A DNA stretch of 64,000 nt from Pseudorhodobacter sp. PARRP1 (GCA_002256245.1 NKIU01000014.1:1-64000); one strand, 5' to 3'; positions 43,240 to 53,352 are shown, counted from the first letter of the stretch. Notes: generated by a model from the letters alone, not told the origin. Translations and numbers: made by a program.

Positions 43240-44985
43240 ATGAACCTCTTTGCCGAAATCCGCACCTTGGTCACTGATAGCCTGACGGCTTTGGTGGCCG
43301 AGGGCGTTTTGCCATCTGGCCTGGACTTTGCGCAGGTGGCGGTCGAGCCGCCGCGCGATGCGGCGCATGGTGATATGGCGACCAATGCGGCGATGGTGCT
43401 GGCGAAACCGGCAGGGATGCCGCCGCGCGCGATTGCCGAGGCACTGGCGGCACGGCTTGCGGCAGATCCGCGCGTGACGGCGGCGGATGTGGCGGGGCCG
43501 GGGTTCTTGAACCTGCGGCTGGCGGCGCCGGTCTGGCAGGGCTTGGTGAAAGCGGCTTTGACCCAAGGCGCGCAATTCGGCAAATCCAACGCAGGGGCAG
43601 GGCGCAAGGTAAACGTCGAGTTCGTCTCGGCCAACCCGACCGGGCCGATGCACGTGGGCCATGTGCGCGGTGCGGTGGTGGGCGATGCGCTGGCACGCCT
43701 GCTGGCCTTTGCAGGCTGGGACGTGACGCGGGAATACTACATCAACGACGGCGGCGCGCAGGTCGATGTGCTGGCGCGCTCGGCCTATGAGCGTTACCGC
43801 GAGGCCAACGGGCTGGAGCCGGAAATCCGCGAGGGGCTGTATCCGGGCGATTATCTGATCCCGGTGGGCGAGGCGCTGAAGGCGCGCTTTGGCGACAGCC
43901 TGCTCGACAAGGGTGAGCAGTATTGGCTGGCCGAGATCCGCGAGATCGCCTCCGAGATGATGATGGAAGAAATTCGCGGTGATCTGGCGGCTTTGGGCGT
44001 CAAGATGGATGTGTATTCATCGGAAAAGGCGCTTTATGGCACGGGCCAGATTGAAGCGGCTATTCAAGCCCTGCGCGATATGGGCCTGATCTATGAAGGC
44101 ACGTTAGAGCCGCCAAAGGGCAAGACGCTGGAAGATTGGGAGCCGCGGGTGCAAACCCTGTTCCGCAGCACAGCGCATGGCGATGATGTCGATCGCCCGG
44201 TGATGAAATCGGATGGCTCCTGGACCTATTTCGCGCCCGATATTGCCTATCATTACAACAAGGTGCAGCGCGGCTTTGACGAGCTGATCGACATTTTCGG
44301 TGCCGATCATGGCGGCTATGTCAAGCGGATGAAGGCGGCGGTTTCGGCGCTGTCGGGCGGCAAAGTTCCATTGGATATCAAGCTGGTGCAGCTGGTAAAG
44401 CTGTATAAAAACGGCGAGCCGTTCAAGATGTCCAAGCGCGCGGGCACCTTTGTGACCCTGCGCGATGTGGTCGAGCAGGCGGGCGCGGATGTGACGCGCT
44501 TTATGATGCTGACCCGCAAGAACGATGTGACGCTGGATTTCGACTTTGCCAAGGTGCTGGAGCAGTCGAAAGACAACCCGGTGTTCTACGTGCAATACGC
44601 CAATGCCCGCATCAACTCGGTGCTGCGCAAATCGCGTGAGGCCGGGATTGATTGCAGCGATGCCGCCCTTGCCAACGCTGATCTGGCAATTCTTGGCCAT
44701 CCGGCCGAAATTGAAATGGCCAAGAAACTGGCCGAATGGCCGCGTCTGGTGGAAATTGCCGCCAAGGGCAACGAGCCGCACCGGATTGCGTTTTACCTCT
44801 ATGAATTGGCCTCGGAATTTCATTCGCTGTGGAACAAGGGCAACGACGATACCAGCCTGCGCTTCATTCAGGACGGCAATGCGGCAACATCTGCGGCAAA
44901 AATCGCGCTTGCACGCGCCACGGGCGTTGTGATTTCGGCGGGCCTTGGTATCCTTGGTGTCACTCCGGTTGAGGAAATGCGCTAA
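43240..44985 (+). CDS. argS: Arginyl-tRNA synthetase
   Basis: A 581-residue class I Arg[24 protein letters not shown] (split) holds the HIGH-type motif HVGH, and [15 protein letters not shown] the KMSKS-type loop. The C-terminal anticodon-binding region includes [18 protein letters not shown]. Length and domain order are canonical. It starts 82 bp after the holin. Transcription may continue into the SPOR-nagZ-scp operon ~85 bp downstream. Confidence 0.96.
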   Translation: MNLFAEIRTLVTDSLTALVAEGVLPSGLDFAQVAVEPPRDAAHGDMATNAAMVLAKPAGMPPRAIAEALAARLAADPRVTAADVAGPGFLNLRLAAPVWQGLVKAALTQGAQFGKSNAGAGRKVNVEFVSANPTGPMHVGHVRGAVVGDALARLLAFAGWDVTREYYINDGGAQVDVLARSAYERYREANGLEPEIREGLYPGDYLIPVGEALKARFGDSLLDKGEQYWLAEIREIASEMMMEEIRGDLAALGVKMDVYSSEKALYGTGQIEAAIQALRDMGLIYEGTLEPPKGKTLEDWEPRVQTLFRSTAHGDDVDRPVMKSDGSWTYFAPDIAYHYNKVQRGFDELIDIFGADHGGYVKRMKAAVSALSGGKVPLDIKLVQLVKLYKNGEPFKMSKRAGTFVTLRDVVEQAGADVTRFMMLTRKNDVTLDFDFAKVLEQSKDNPVFYVQYANARINSVLRKSREAGIDCSDAALANADLAILGHPAEIEMAKKLAEWPRLVEIAAKGNEPHRIAFYLYELASEFHSLWNKGNDDTSLRFIQDGNAATSAAKIALARATGVVISAGLGILGVTPVEEMR

Positions 44986-45070
44986 GGTGGCAACGCCAAG
45001 CCAGCCCGGCCGTAATGGGCAAAATAACAAGCAGGGGTGGCATGTATCGCCCTTGCACGCGAGGCAAGAC

Positions 45071-46177
45071 ATGGCGGACGTGGATTTCGATGAGTTCGAC
45101 GGCGGTTATGCCGAGCATGACCTTGGCTCGGGCGCCGCGCAGGGTCGCGCGCGTGCGCTGATCAATATGGCCGGAGCGGTGTGCTCGGTGGCCTTGGTGA
45201 TCGGCTTGGGGGTCTGGGGCTATCAACTGGCGGTGCGCGATGTGTCGGGTATCCCGGTGGTGCGCGCGCTGGAAGGCCCGTTGCGGATCGCGCCTGAAAA
45301 CCCCGGCGGCGACGTGGCGATGCATCAGGGCCTGTCTGTCAACGCCGTGGCCGCCGCTGGCACCGCGCTGCCCTTGCCCGACAAGTTGATCCTTGCCCCG
45401 AAAGAAGTTGCGCTTGCGCCGGAAGATCAGGCGGGGACTGCTGAATTGTCGCAACTGAGTGCCGTTGATCCGATGGCCGACAGCGCGCCAGCCGTGATTG
45501 AAGTTGCCCCACAAGCTGCGGCAAGCCTTGCACCGGTTGAGATTGCCCCGTCCTCCGAGATTGCCCCGTCCTCCCAGATGCCAGAGGCAGACGTCACCAC
45601 CAATACTGATGCGACCAGCCTTGCCGTCACGGCACCCTTGCCCGCCACGCAGGAAGACGCCGTGGCAGCCGCGCTTGCCGCCGCTTTGGCCGACGGCGAT
45701 GCCTCAGAAGGTGGCCTGAGTGCGACGGATGCCGCCCCAACCGCACAGGCCAAATCGCCGCGTCCGAAGCTGCGCCCATCAAGCCGCGCTGCGGCCCCCG
45801 TAGCTGACGCGCAAGCCGACGCTGCCGCGCCTGTCGCTGCGGTTTCGGAAGCTGATGCAGAAACTGCCGCACCCGCAGCAACCGCCGCGCCGGCCGCAGC
45901 CGAGATTGATCCGGCCACCATCCCCTCAGGCACGCGCCTTGTGCAACTGGGGGCCTTTGATGACGAGGCAAGTGCTCGCGCCGAATGGGCCAAACTGCAA
46001 GGTGATTTCCCCGATCTGCTGCCGGGCAAGGCGATGGTCGTGCAATCGGCGCAAAGTGGTGGCCGCACCTTCTACCGTTTGCGCGCGCATGGCTTTGACA
46101 ACGAAGACGCCGCGCGTCAGTTCTGTGCAACGATGCTGGCGCAGAACGCCTCGTGCATCCCGGTTGCGCAAAAATGA
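45071..46177 (+). CDS. SPOR-domain cell-envelope protein
   Basis: A 368-residue bitopic inner-membrane protein: cytoplasmic N-terminal ~30 residues, one membrane helix (~35-55, AVCSVALVIGLGVWGYQLAV), a long Ala/Pro-rich disordered periplasmic linker, then a C-terminal SPOR domain (~290-368; RLVQLGAFDDEASARAEWAKL, split, and FYRLRAHGFDNEDAARQFC). SPOR domains bind denuded glycan strands at the division site. GAGGCAAGAC precedes ATG 45071. Its TGA overlaps the nagZ ATG. Confidence 0.9.
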   Translation: MADVDFDEFDGGYAEHDLGSGAAQGRARALINMAGAVCSVALVIGLGVWGYQLAVRDVSGIPVVRALEGPLRIAPENPGGDVAMHQGLSVNAVAAAGTALPLPDKLILAPKEVALAPEDQAGTAELSQLSAVDPMADSAPAVIEVAPQAAASLAPVEIAPSSEIAPSSQMPEADVTTNTDATSLAVTAPLPATQEDAVAAALAAALADGDASEGGLSATDAAPTAQAKSPRPKLRPSSRAAAPVADAQADAAAPVAAVSEADAETAAPAATAAPAAAEIDPATIPSGTRLVQLGAFDDEASARAEWAKLQGDFPDLLPGKAMVVQSAQSGGRTFYRLRAHGFDNEDAARQFCATMLAQNASCIPVAQK

Positions 46178-47181
46178 TCGGCACCGGTGCCGCAATCTTT
46201 GGGTGCGCGGGCCTGAGCCTGACGGCAGGCGAGCGTGCGTTTTTCCGCGATTATGATCCGCTTGGTTTCATCGTTTTTGCCCGCAACGTTGATACTCCGG
46301 CTCAGATCACCCGCCTGACCGCTGAAATGCGCGAGGCTGTTGGTCGCGACGCACCTGTGCTGGTCGATCAGGAAGGCGGGCGGGTGCAACGCTTGCGCGC
46401 GCCGCACTGGCGCGAATGGCAGGCACCGCTGGATACCGTGCGACAGGCGGGGGCCAATGCGGCGCGGGTGATGGCGCTGCGCTTTAGCCTGATCGCGGCA
46501 GAGTTGCGCGCGGTGGGGATAGACGCCAACTGCGCCCCGGTGGCCGATATTGCGGGGCCGCAAACCCACCCGTTTCTGCGCAACCGCTGCTACGGCGAAG
46601 ACGTTGAAACGGTGACGGAAATTGCCCGTGCCGTGGCCGATGCGCATCTGGCGATGGGTGTGCTGCCGGTGGTCAAACACATGCCGGGGCATGGCCGATC
46701 GGTGAACGACACCCACCACGATCTGCCAACGGTGACAACCGATCGCGCCACGCTGAACGCCACCGATTTTGCGCCATTCCGCGCGCTGGCTGACCTGCCG
46801 ATGGCGATGACGGCGCATATCATTTTCGCGGCTTACGATGCCTTGCCCGCCACCCAATCGCCCGCGATGATCAAGGCGATCCGCGAGGAAATCGGCTTTC
46901 GCGGCTTGCTGCTGACCGATGATCTGAACATGCAGGCCTTGGCGGGCAGCTTGGGGCAACGCACGAAGCTTTCCATGGCCGCGGGCTGCGATATCGCGCT
47001 GCATTGCAAGGGCGACATGGCCGAGATGCTTGAGGTTGCCGCCGCCGCAGGTGCGATGACCGAGGCCACCCGCAGCCGCGCGGTGGCTGCCCTTGCGCAG
47101 CGCCACCCCGCGAAACCCGTTGACATCGCAGCCCTCGAGGCCGAACTTTCGGCTTTGCAGGGCGAAGGCGCGCATGGCTGA
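46174..47181 (+). CDS. nagZ: Beta-N-acetylhexosaminidase NagZ
   Basis: A 335-residue family 3 glycoside hydrolase of the NagZ type, removing N-acetylglucosamine from recycled muropeptides in the cytoplasm. Motifs: VLVDQEGGRVQRL, the active-site loop VKHMPGHGRSVNDTHHDLP (with catalytic His), and LLTDDLNMQAL with the nucleophile Asp. Coupled to the SPOR gene by ATGA overlap and overlapping scpA by 8 nt. Confidence 0.94.
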   Translation: MIGTGAAIFGCAGLSLTAGERAFFRDYDPLGFIVFARNVDTPAQITRLTAEMREAVGRDAPVLVDQEGGRVQRLRAPHWREWQAPLDTVRQAGANAARVMALRFSLIAAELRAVGIDANCAPVADIAGPQTHPFLRNRCYGEDVETVTEIARAVADAHLAMGVLPVVKHMPGHGRSVNDTHHDLPTVTTDRATLNATDFAPFRALADLPMAMTAHIIFAAYDALPATQSPAMIKAIREEIGFRGLLLTDDLNMQALAGSLGQRTKLSMAAGCDIALHCKGDMAEMLEVAAAAGAMTEATRSRAVAALAQRHPAKPVDIAALEAELSALQGEGAHG

Positions 47182-47971
47182 TACCGACCCCGATGATTGG
47201 AGCGCGGCAGAGCGTATCCCCGCCGCCGAACGGCTTGCCTCTGAAGCGCTGATCATTGATGTCGATGGCTTTGAGGGGCCGCTTGACCTGCTGTTGATGC
47301 TGTCGCGCACGCAAAAGGTTGATCTGCGCAAGATTTCCGTGCTGCAACTGGCCGAGCAATATCTGGTGTTCGTCCAGCGCGCGGCCGCGCTGCGGATCGA
47401 ACTCGCCGCCGATTATCTCGTGATGGCGGCGTGGCTGGCGTTTCTGAAATCGCGCCTGCTGCTTCCGCCTGAACCGGGTGAAGCGGGGCCGTCGGCCGAG
47501 GATCTGGCGGCGCATCTGGCGTTTCAGTTGGAGCGACTTTCCGCCATGCGCGAAGCCGCCGCCCGGCTGATGGGCCGCGATCAGTTGGGCCGCGATTTCT
47601 TTGCGCGGGGCGTGCCAGAGGATGTCACGCGCAAGGTCAATGTCAGTTATTCCGCGACCCTGCTGGATCTGATGCGCGCCTATGCCCGCATCCGCACCCG
47701 CGACGAATTCCGCCCCTATGCCTTTGATCGCAAAGATGTCTATACGATGGAAGACGCGCTGGAACGCATGCGCGGCTTGCTGGGCTATGCCGGCGAATGG
47801 TCTGACCTTACCAGCTTCATGCCCGAAGGGTGGGAGGCCTCGCCCGCCCGTCGCCGCTCGGCCACCGCCGCGCATTTTGCTGCGATCCTTGAGATGGCCA
47901 AGCGTGGGCAGGTGCAGATCAAACAGGGCGAGGTGTTTGCGCCGCTGATGATCCGCAGGACCACGCCATGA
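47174..47971 (+). CDS. scpA: Segregation and condensation protein A
   Basis: A 265-residue ScpA kleisin bridging the heads of SMC in chromosome condensation. FEGPLDLLLMLSRTQKVDLRKIS (split) is the N-terminal SMC-neck-binding segment; the C-terminal winged-helix part ends in VFAPLMIRR. ATG 47174 lies inside the nagZ 3' end and its TGA overlaps the scpB ATG, so expression is linked to peptidoglycan recycling genes, the common order in Rhodobacteraceae. Confidence 0.93.
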   Translation: MADTDPDDWSAAERIPAAERLASEALIIDVDGFEGPLDLLLMLSRTQKVDLRKISVLQLAEQYLVFVQRAAALRIELAADYLVMAAWLAFLKSRLLLPPEPGEAGPSAEDLAAHLAFQLERLSAMREAAARLMGRDQLGRDFFARGVPEDVTRKVNVSYSATLLDLMRAYARIRTRDEFRPYAFDRKDVYTMEDALERMRGLLGYAGEWSDLTSFMPEGWEASPARRRSATAAHFAAILEMAKRGQVQIKQGEVFAPLMIRRTTP

Positions 47972-48609
47972 GCGATCCGATCGAGAAAAGCCTGTTCGAA
48001 GCCCCGCCGATGGGCGAGCAAGAACGCATGGTCGAAGCCATCCTGTTCGCCTCGACCGAACCCGTCACGCTTGCCGAACTGATCAAACGGATGCCGCATG
48101 GCTGCGATCCTGCCGAAGCCCTGCTGACCCTGCGCCGCAGGTATGAGGGGCGGGGGGTGAATATGGTCAAGGTTGGTGATGCCTATGCCTTCCGCACCGC
48201 CGCCGCTCTGGGCCATCTGATGCAAAAGGAAAGCGCCGAGCAGCGCAAACTGTCGCGCGCGGCCATCGAGACGCTGGCGATTGTGGCCTACCATCAGCCT
48301 GTCACACGCGCCGAGATCGAGGAAATCCGGGGTGTTGCCGTCAGCCGTGGCACGGTGGATCAGCTTCTGGAACTCGACTGGATCAGGTTGGGACGGCGGC
48401 GGATGACACCGGGCAGGCCGGTGACATTCGTGGTAACGGATCATTTTCTTGACCATTTCGGGCTGGAATCTGCGCGAGATTTGCCGGGGCTGAAAGAGTT
48501 GCGCGCGGCAGGGCTTTTGGACAGCCGCCCCTTGCCCGGTGGGCTTTCAACCCCATCTGAAGACGAAGAATCGCCCACCACCGGGCAGAGCGAACTGTTT
48601 GAGGATTGA
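47968..48609 (+). CDS. scpB: Segregation and condensation protein B
   Basis: A 213-residue ScpB with two winged-helix domains: MVEAILFASTEPVTLAEL, then LSRAAIETLAIVAYHQPVTRAEIEEIRGV (split; the family signature), and GRPVTFVVTDHFLDHFGLES. It dimerises on ScpA in the SMC complex. Start overlaps scpA (ATGA). The acidic C-terminal tail is probably disordered. Confidence 0.94.
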   Translation: MSDPIEKSLFEAPPMGEQERMVEAILFASTEPVTLAELIKRMPHGCDPAEALLTLRRRYEGRGVNMVKVGDAYAFRTAAALGHLMQKESAEQRKLSRAAIETLAIVAYHQPVTRAEIEEIRGVAVSRGTVDQLLELDWIRLGRRRMTPGRPVTFVVTDHFLDHFGLESARDLPGLKELRAAGLLDSRPLPGGLSTPSEDEESPTTGQSELFED

Positions 48610-48613
48610 TGCG

Positions 48614-48817
48614 ATGGACCGAATTATTCAGATGATCCTGAACAAACTCTTGGGGCGGTTGGTCAACACCGCTGTCAACAAGGGAGTGGATTACGCGGCA
48701 CGTCGGGGCAAATCCCCCGATCAAATGACCCCGGCCGAGTTGCAGCAGGCGCAGGCCGGCAAGGATATGGCCAAGCGGGCGCGGCAGGCGGCCAAGCTGA
48801 CCCGGCGCATCCGCTAA
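48614..48817 (+). CDS. Small basic conserved-type protein after scpB
   Basis: A 67-residue protein starting MDRIIQMILNKLLGRLVNTAVNKGVDYAARR (split): an amphipathic N-terminal helix, then a polar stretch (MTPAELQQAQAGKD) and a basic end (AKRARQAAKLTRRIR). It starts 4 bp after the scpB stop, so it belongs to the nagZ-scp operon. Function unknown; the helix plus basic tail would suit a membrane- or DNA-associated peptide. Confidence 0.72.
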   Translation: MDRIIQMILNKLLGRLVNTAVNKGVDYAARRGKSPDQMTPAELQQAQAGKDMAKRARQAAKLTRRIR

Positions 48818-48820
48818 CGC

Positions 48821-48846
48821 AAAAGGCCCGCCACAGGCGGGCCCTT
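48821..48846. terminator. Bidirectional terminator between the scp operon and methyltransferase gene
   Basis: GGCCCGCC/GGCGGGCC stem (48825-48843) flanked by AAAA and TTT. It lies 8 bp after one stop and 22 bp before the convergent stop, so it can end both operons. Confidence 0.8.
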
Positions 48847-48864
48847 TGGGCATTGCTCAAGCGT

Positions 48865-49842
48865 TCAGCGCGCGCGACGACCGCCGCGACGGCCCGAAGT
48901 TGCAGCCGAGGCCGCTGCGGAGGCTTCGGCAAAGGTGGCCCCTGCCTCGACAGCCTCCAACACTTTGGCGAAACGAATCCACTCACCGCCGTTTGCGTCG
49001 TGGTTCATCAGGAAGTTGGCGGCGCGGATCGCCTCCATTTCCACTTGCCGGACCGGGTTCATAATCGCCGAAGTCATGCCTGCGCCAATCGCCATCGGCA
49101 GGAAGGCCGCGTTGATGCCGTGGCGGTGCGGCAAACCGAACGAGATGTTGGACGCGCCGCAGGTGGTGTTGACGCCCAATTCCTCGCGCAGACGGCGCAC
49201 CAAAGCGAACACTTGCTGGCCAGCCGAACCCATCGCGCCGACCGGCATCACCAGCGGATCGACCACGATGTCATGCGCCGGGATGCCGAAATCAGCGGCA
49301 CGCTCGACGATCTTTTTCGCCACCGCAAAGCGCACGTCGGGGTCTTGGCTGATGCCGGTGTCGTCGTTGGAAATCGCCACAACCGGCACGTTGTATTTCT
49401 TCACCAGCGGCAGAACCAGTTCCATGCGGTCTTCTTCGCCGGTGACCGAGTTCAGCAGCGGGCGGCCTTCGCAAGATTGCAAGCCAGCCTCCAACGCGCC
49501 CGGAACCGAGCTGTCAATGCACAACGGCACATCGACCACTGCTTGAATCCGCAGGATCATCTCGCGCATCAAGGGTGGTTCGACAAAGTTGTTGTCGGCA
49601 TAGCGCGGGTCTTCGGCCATTTTATTGGTGAACACGGCGCCCGAGTTCACATCCAGCACGGTCGCACCGCAGGCAACCTGCTCTAGCGCGTCTTTCAGAA
49701 CGGTTTCAAAATTGCCCGCTTCCAACTCGGCCGCCAGCTTTTTGCGGCCCGTCGGGTTGATGCGTTCGCCGATCACACAGAACGGTTCGTCAAAACCGAT
49801 GATCACAGTTTTCGTTTTGGATTCAATGACGGTACGGGTCAT
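48865..49842 (-). CDS. Methyltetrahydrofolate:corrinoid methyltransferase (pterin-binding)
   Basis: A 325-residue TIM-barrel pterin-binding protein of the MetH-pterin/AcsE class. GERINPTGRKKLAAEL is the pterin-domain signature; DVNSGAVF, PLCIDSSVPGALEAGL, NDDTGIS and GASNISFGLPHR carry folate-binding residues. The Ala/Arg-rich tail is unusual. It would move methyl groups between methyl-THF and a corrinoid protein. In Phaeobacter a split methionine synthase uses a separate pterin-binding subunit like this (from memory). It follows the MTHFR gene by 15 bp on the minus strand. Confidence 0.85.
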   Translation of the reverse strand: MTRTVIESKTKTVIIGFDEPFCVIGERINPTGRKKLAAELEAGNFETVLKDALEQVACGATVLDVNSGAVFTNKMAEDPRYADNNFVEPPLMREMILRIQAVVDVPLCIDSSVPGALEAGLQSCEGRPLLNSVTGEEDRMELVLPLVKKYNVPVVAISNDDTGISQDPDVRFAVAKKIVERAADFGIPAHDIVVDPLVMPVGAMGSAGQQVFALVRRLREELGVNTTCGASNISFGLPHRHGINAAFLPMAIGAGMTSAIMNPVRQVEMEAIRAANFLMNHDANGGEWIRFAKVLEAVEAGATFAEASAAASAATSGRRGGRRAR

Positions 49843-49857
49843 TCTTAAACCTTCTCT

Positions 49858-50772
49858 TTAAGCGTTTGCGGGCACGCCAGCGGCGCCGCCATTTTCAGTA
49901 ACCCAAGTGGCATTGGTCTTGATGCCACCCAGCGGGAAGAAGTGAACCTGCTCGATGCCAAATGCCGGGTTGGCGGCCTTTTGCGCGGCAAGGCCGGATA
50001 CAAACTCGGTCGGCTCGTAGGGCAGCAGCAGTTTGGTGACATCCATCGCGCGCTTTTGCAGCACGCGCAAGGATGCGCCGACGCCGCAGGAAATAGCGAA
50101 TTTGATCAGGGTTTGCAGCTTGGCGGGGCCCGCCACACCGATATGGATCGGCAAATGCACGCCTGCTTCGGCCAAACGGTTTGCCCATGCGATCACCGGA
50201 TCAGCCTCAAAGCAGAACTGGGTCGCAATCGCCATTTTCGCATCCGAGCGTTCGGAAAACGCCTGCTTCCACTTCAGCGCGGCCATGACGATGGCATCGC
50301 CGCCGTCTTTGTCGATGTCCTTGTTGCCCTCGGGGTGGCCTGCGACGTGCAGACGCTCGAACCCGTCAAACAGGCCAGTTTCGATCAGTTGCATCGAGCT
50401 GTCAAAATCGCCCGCAGGGGTGTTCACACCGCCGCCCAGCAGCAGCGCCTGCTTGACGCCCGCCTCGGCCTGATAGCGATTGATCCAATCGGCCAGGGTG
50501 GCCTTGTCATGGATGATCCGCGCCGGGAAGTGTGGCATCACATCAAAGCCTTCGCCCGCGATACGCTTGGCGGTGGCGACCATGTCTTCAATGGGCGTGC
50601 CCTCGATATGGGCGATATAGACGCGGGTGCCTTTCGGCAGCAAAGCGCGGAAGTCTTCCACCTTTTCGGCGGTGCGCGGCATCACCTCGATGGAATAGCC
50701 TTTCAGAAAGGCCTCATTCGCATCGGTGTTGGTGGCCTGTTTGGTTTCTTTACGGAAAAAGCTAAGTGCCAC
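49858..50772 (-). CDS. Methylenetetrahydrofolate reductase-family protein
   Basis: A 304-residue member of the MTHFR fold, which interconverts methylene- and methyl-THF. Visible parts are IEVMPRTAEKVEDFRALLPKGTRVYIAHIEG (split), ARIIHDKATLADWI, LLLGGGVNTPAGDFDSS, HVAGHPEGNKDI, and QFCFEADPVIAWANRL. Start GTG 50772 has AGGGAGG 7 bp upstream and gives MALSFFRKE; the ATG-proximal frame to 50820 lacks an RBS. Cotranscribed with the methyl-THF methyltransferase, it would supply or drain the methyl-THF pool. Confidence 0.85.
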   Translation of the reverse strand: MALSFFRKETKQATNTDANEAFLKGYSIEVMPRTAEKVEDFRALLPKGTRVYIAHIEGTPIEDMVATAKRIAGEGFDVMPHFPARIIHDKATLADWINRYQAEAGVKQALLLGGGVNTPAGDFDSSMQLIETGLFDGFERLHVAGHPEGNKDIDKDGGDAIVMAALKWKQAFSERSDAKMAIATQFCFEADPVIAWANRLAEAGVHLPIHIGVAGPAKLQTLIKFAISCGVGASLRVLQKRAMDVTKLLLPYEPTEFVSGLAAQKAANPAFGIEQVHFFPLGGIKTNATWVTENGGAAGVPANA

Positions 50773-50794
50773 GCGGGCCTCCCTTAGAATACAG

Positions 50795-51097
50795 TCAGGC
50801 TTGCGCCCAGCCCTCGGCATTGATCAGCGTCTTCAGACGCTCGGTGTCATAAGCGGTGTCCAGACGCGTGGCCTCGGCGGCGGCAACCTCAGCGGCATCG
50901 CCTTCAACCGGGTAGGGCTCGGCCTTGCGCCACTCGGCAAGATAGGCATCGGCATCCTTGGCCCCGATCTTCATCGCGCAGCGGTCAATCGCCTGCTCGA
51001 ACCGTTCGGGCAGTTGCACTTTCGAGGCAGAACGCCCCTTGCCCACGATCACCTGCGCGGGGATATCGCGCCAAAAAACCACCACTACATCCGGCAT
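50795..51097 (-). CDS. Small 'virulence factor' family protein (PF13769-like)
   Basis: A 100-residue protein starting MPDVVVVFWRDIPAQVIVGKG, with QLPERFEQAIDRCAMKIGAKDADAYLAEWRKAEP (split), matching the small family labelled virulence factor in alphaproteobacteria. The name has no experimental meaning here. It begins the three-gene minus-strand operon ahead of MTHFR (22-bp gap), a constant neighbourhood I recall from Rhodobacteraceae, so a link with C1/corrinoid metabolism is more plausible than virulence. Confidence 0.75.
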   Translation of the reverse strand: MPDVVVVFWRDIPAQVIVGKGRSASKVQLPERFEQAIDRCAMKIGAKDADAYLAEWRKAEPYPVEGDAAEVAAAEATRLDTAYDTERLKTLINAEGWAQA

Positions 51098-51357
51098 CGT
51101 TGATTCCCCTCACCACTTTGACGACTGTTCTATGCGGCCATCCGCGACAAGCAGGGTCGGTTTTCGACATAGAACATGCTGCCAGCGACCACGCCCGTTG
51201 CATAGCACAAACCGCATCGGCGCACAGAGGCCGTCGTGGGAGAATTCTTCATCATCTGCATGAGGCGCAGATCACGAATGCTGCGTCGAAGGGGAGGGTG
51301 CTTGCCTCTGGCCGCCAACGCGACTACCTTGAAGGCAACAACCAATGGAGGGCGATT

Positions 51358-52491
51358 ATGGCGCCCGAGCGTCCCCTGGGGGCGGACGCGATGCAAACAG
51401 CGGTCGAGGCACAGGGTGCTTTCCGCGAAACTGACCCGTCGGCCCCCCCCGGCCTGGGTTCCAAGGGGCTTTATGCCGCCGTGGATCTGGGCACAAATGC
51501 GTGCCGCATGTTGATTGCCCAACCACGGGGCAGTCAGTTTGTGGTTGTGGACAGCTTTTCCAAGACTGTCCAACTGGGCGCGGGGCTGGAAGCCTCGGGC
51601 AGGCTTGGTCGTGCCTCGATGGGGCGCACCATGCAGGCTTTGCGGATCTGTCAGAAAAAGATCGAACAGCACGGCGTCACCCGGATGCGGTTTGTGGCGA
51701 CCGAAGCGTGCCGTCGCGCGCGCAATTCCAAGGAATTCATGCGGCAGGTGCGGCGGGAAACCGGGCTGGTGGTCGAGATCATCCCGGCCGAGGAAGAAGC
51801 GCGTTTGGCGGTGATTTCCTGCGCGCCTTTGGTCAATCGGTCAACCGAGCAGTTGCTGGTCGTCGATATCGGCGGCGGTTCAACCGAACTGGTGTGGATT
51901 GATCTGTCCGCCGTGGCCCCCGAGGATCGCCCGCACGCAATCATGCGGCTGCATCGCGGTTTTCAGGCCGATCCTGCGGGCGCGCGGGTGGTGGATTGGA
52001 TTTCGGTGCCCTTGGGCGTGGCGACGCTGAAAGATCAGTTTCAGGATGTCGAGGACGATGCCGCGCGTTTCGCGCTGATGAGTTGGTTTTTTGAGGAAAA
52101 CCTCGCCTCGTTCAGCCCCTATGCGGCGGCGCAAAAGCGCGAGGGGTTTCAGATCATCGGCACCTCGGGCACCGTGACCACGGTCGCCGCCAGCTATCTG
52201 GGCCTGCGCCGCTATGACCGCACCAAGGTTGACGGGCTTCAGATGACCTCTGATCAGATTGACAGCGTGATCCGCGAATATCTGACACTGGGGCCGGAAG
52301 GGCGGCGCAATGATCCGCGCATTGGCCGCGACCGCCATACGCTGATCATGTCCGGCGCGGCTATCCTTCAGGCGCTGATGCGGATATGGCCTACAGATCG
52401 CCTCTCTGTTGCCGACCGTGGCCTGCGTGAAGGGCTGCTATATGCACAGATGAGTGCCGACGGCGTGTTAGAGGACGGACCTTTCGAATGA
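51358..52491 (+). CDS. Ppx/GppA phosphatase-family protein
   Basis: A 377-residue ASKHA-fold protein: [19 protein letters not shown] (phosphate-1 loop), [17 protein letters not shown] (phosphate-2 loop), and [13 protein letters not shown] (adenosine region). It should hydrolyse polyphosphate and/or pppGpp in the cytoplasm; the short length without an HD-like C-terminal domain is typical of the alphaproteobacterial form. ATG 51358 follows GGAGGG. rlmE overlaps its stop by 4 nt. Confidence 0.9.
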   Translation: MAPERPLGADAMQTAVEAQGAFRETDPSAPPGLGSKGLYAAVDLGTNACRMLIAQPRGSQFVVVDSFSKTVQLGAGLEASGRLGRASMGRTMQALRICQKKIEQHGVTRMRFVATEACRRARNSKEFMRQVRRETGLVVEIIPAEEEARLAVISCAPLVNRSTEQLLVVDIGGGSTELVWIDLSAVAPEDRPHAIMRLHRGFQADPAGARVVDWISVPLGVATLKDQFQDVEDDAARFALMSWFFEENLASFSPYAAAQKREGFQIIGTSGTVTTVAASYLGLRRYDRTKVDGLQMTSDQIDSVIREYLTLGPEGRRNDPRIGRDRHTLIMSGAAILQALMRIWPTDRLSVADRGLREGLLYAQMSADGVLEDGPFE

Positions 52492-53240
52492 CGGAAAAGA
52501 ACACATCAGGCCGGGGCCAACGCGATCTGCGCGTGCGGGTGAAAACTGCCAAGGGGCGCAAGCTGTCCTCAACCCTGTGGCTAGAGCGGCAGTTGAACGA
52601 CCCCTACGTGATCCGCGCCAAGAAAGAAGGCTATCGCGGTCGGGCGGCCTACAAGATTCTGGAACTGGACGACAAGTATAACTTCCTGGTGCCGGGGGCG
52701 CGGGTGGTGGACCTTGGCTGCGCGCCGGGGGGCTGGTGTCAGGTTGCGGTCAAGCGGGTGAATGCGCAGGGCGACAATCCGAAAAAGCCGATTGGCACCG
52801 TTTTGGGCGTCGATCTGCAAGAGATCGAGGGCATCGCGGGCGCGCAGATTCACCAGTTGGATTTCCTGTCGGATGAAGCCGATGCGCTGGTCAAAGGCTG
52901 GCTGGGTGGCAAGGCTGACGTTGTGATGTCAGACATGGCGGCCTCGGCCTCGGGGCATAAGGGCACCGACCACTTGCGGATTATCGCGTTGATCGAGGCG
53001 GCTTTGGCCTTTGCCTTTGACGTGCTGGAAGAAGGCGGCACCTTTGTTGCCAAGGTTCTGGCCGGGGGCGCGGAAAATGAGATGCAGGTGCAGTTGAAAA
53101 AGTCGTTTGCCAAGGTGGCGAATGTAAAGCCGCCCGCAAGCCGCGCCGACAGTTCGGAAAAGTTTGTGGTGGCGCAGGGCTTCAAGGGGAAATCGACGCT
53201 GACGGGTTCGTTTGCGCCACGCTCCGAGGATGACATCTGA
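52488..53240 (+). CDS. rlmE: 23S rRNA 2'-O-methyltransferase RlmE (FtsJ/RrmJ)
   Basis: A 250-residue SAM-dependent methyltransferase acting on U2552 of 23S r[19 protein letters not shown] contains the first catalytic Lys, [15 protein letters not shown] the SAM loop, [20 protein letters not shown] the catalytic Asp, and VAKVLAGG the second Lys. The N-terminal ~35 residues are basic and absent from E. coli RlmE, as in other alphaproteobacteria. Start overlaps the Ppx/GppA stop (ATGA). Confidence 0.95.
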   Translation: MTEKNTSGRGQRDLRVRVKTAKGRKLSSTLWLERQLNDPYVIRAKKEGYRGRAAYKILELDDKYNFLVPGARVVDLGCAPGGWCQVAVKRVNAQGDNPKKPIGTVLGVDLQEIEGIAGAQIHQLDFLSDEADALVKGWLGGKADVVMSDMAASASGHKGTDHLRIIALIEAALAFAFDVLEEGGTFVAKVLAGGAENEMQVQLKKSFAKVANVKPPASRADSSEKFVVAQGFKGKSTLTGSFAPRSEDDI

Positions 53241-53290
53241 TCAGCTTGCTTGGTCAGGTGGTGGCATCACGTCTGACCGCTGCCAAAAAC

Positions 53291-53317
53291 AAAAGGCGCC
53301 TTCGCAGGCGCCTTTTT
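53291..53317. terminator. Bidirectional terminator between rlmE and the DUF882 gene
   Basis: AGGCGCC/GGCGCCT stem (53294-53313) with a 6-nt loop, followed by TTTTT on plus and TTTT on minus. It lies between convergent genes. Confidence 0.85.
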
Positions 53318-53352
53318 GCTTAAAGTTCTATTGAGCTGCGCGAAAGTCCGCC

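Noticed and set aside
50795-51097. 'Virulence factor' as an actual pathogenicity gene
   Set aside because: Name only; its operon with MTHFR and methyltransferase points to metabolism.
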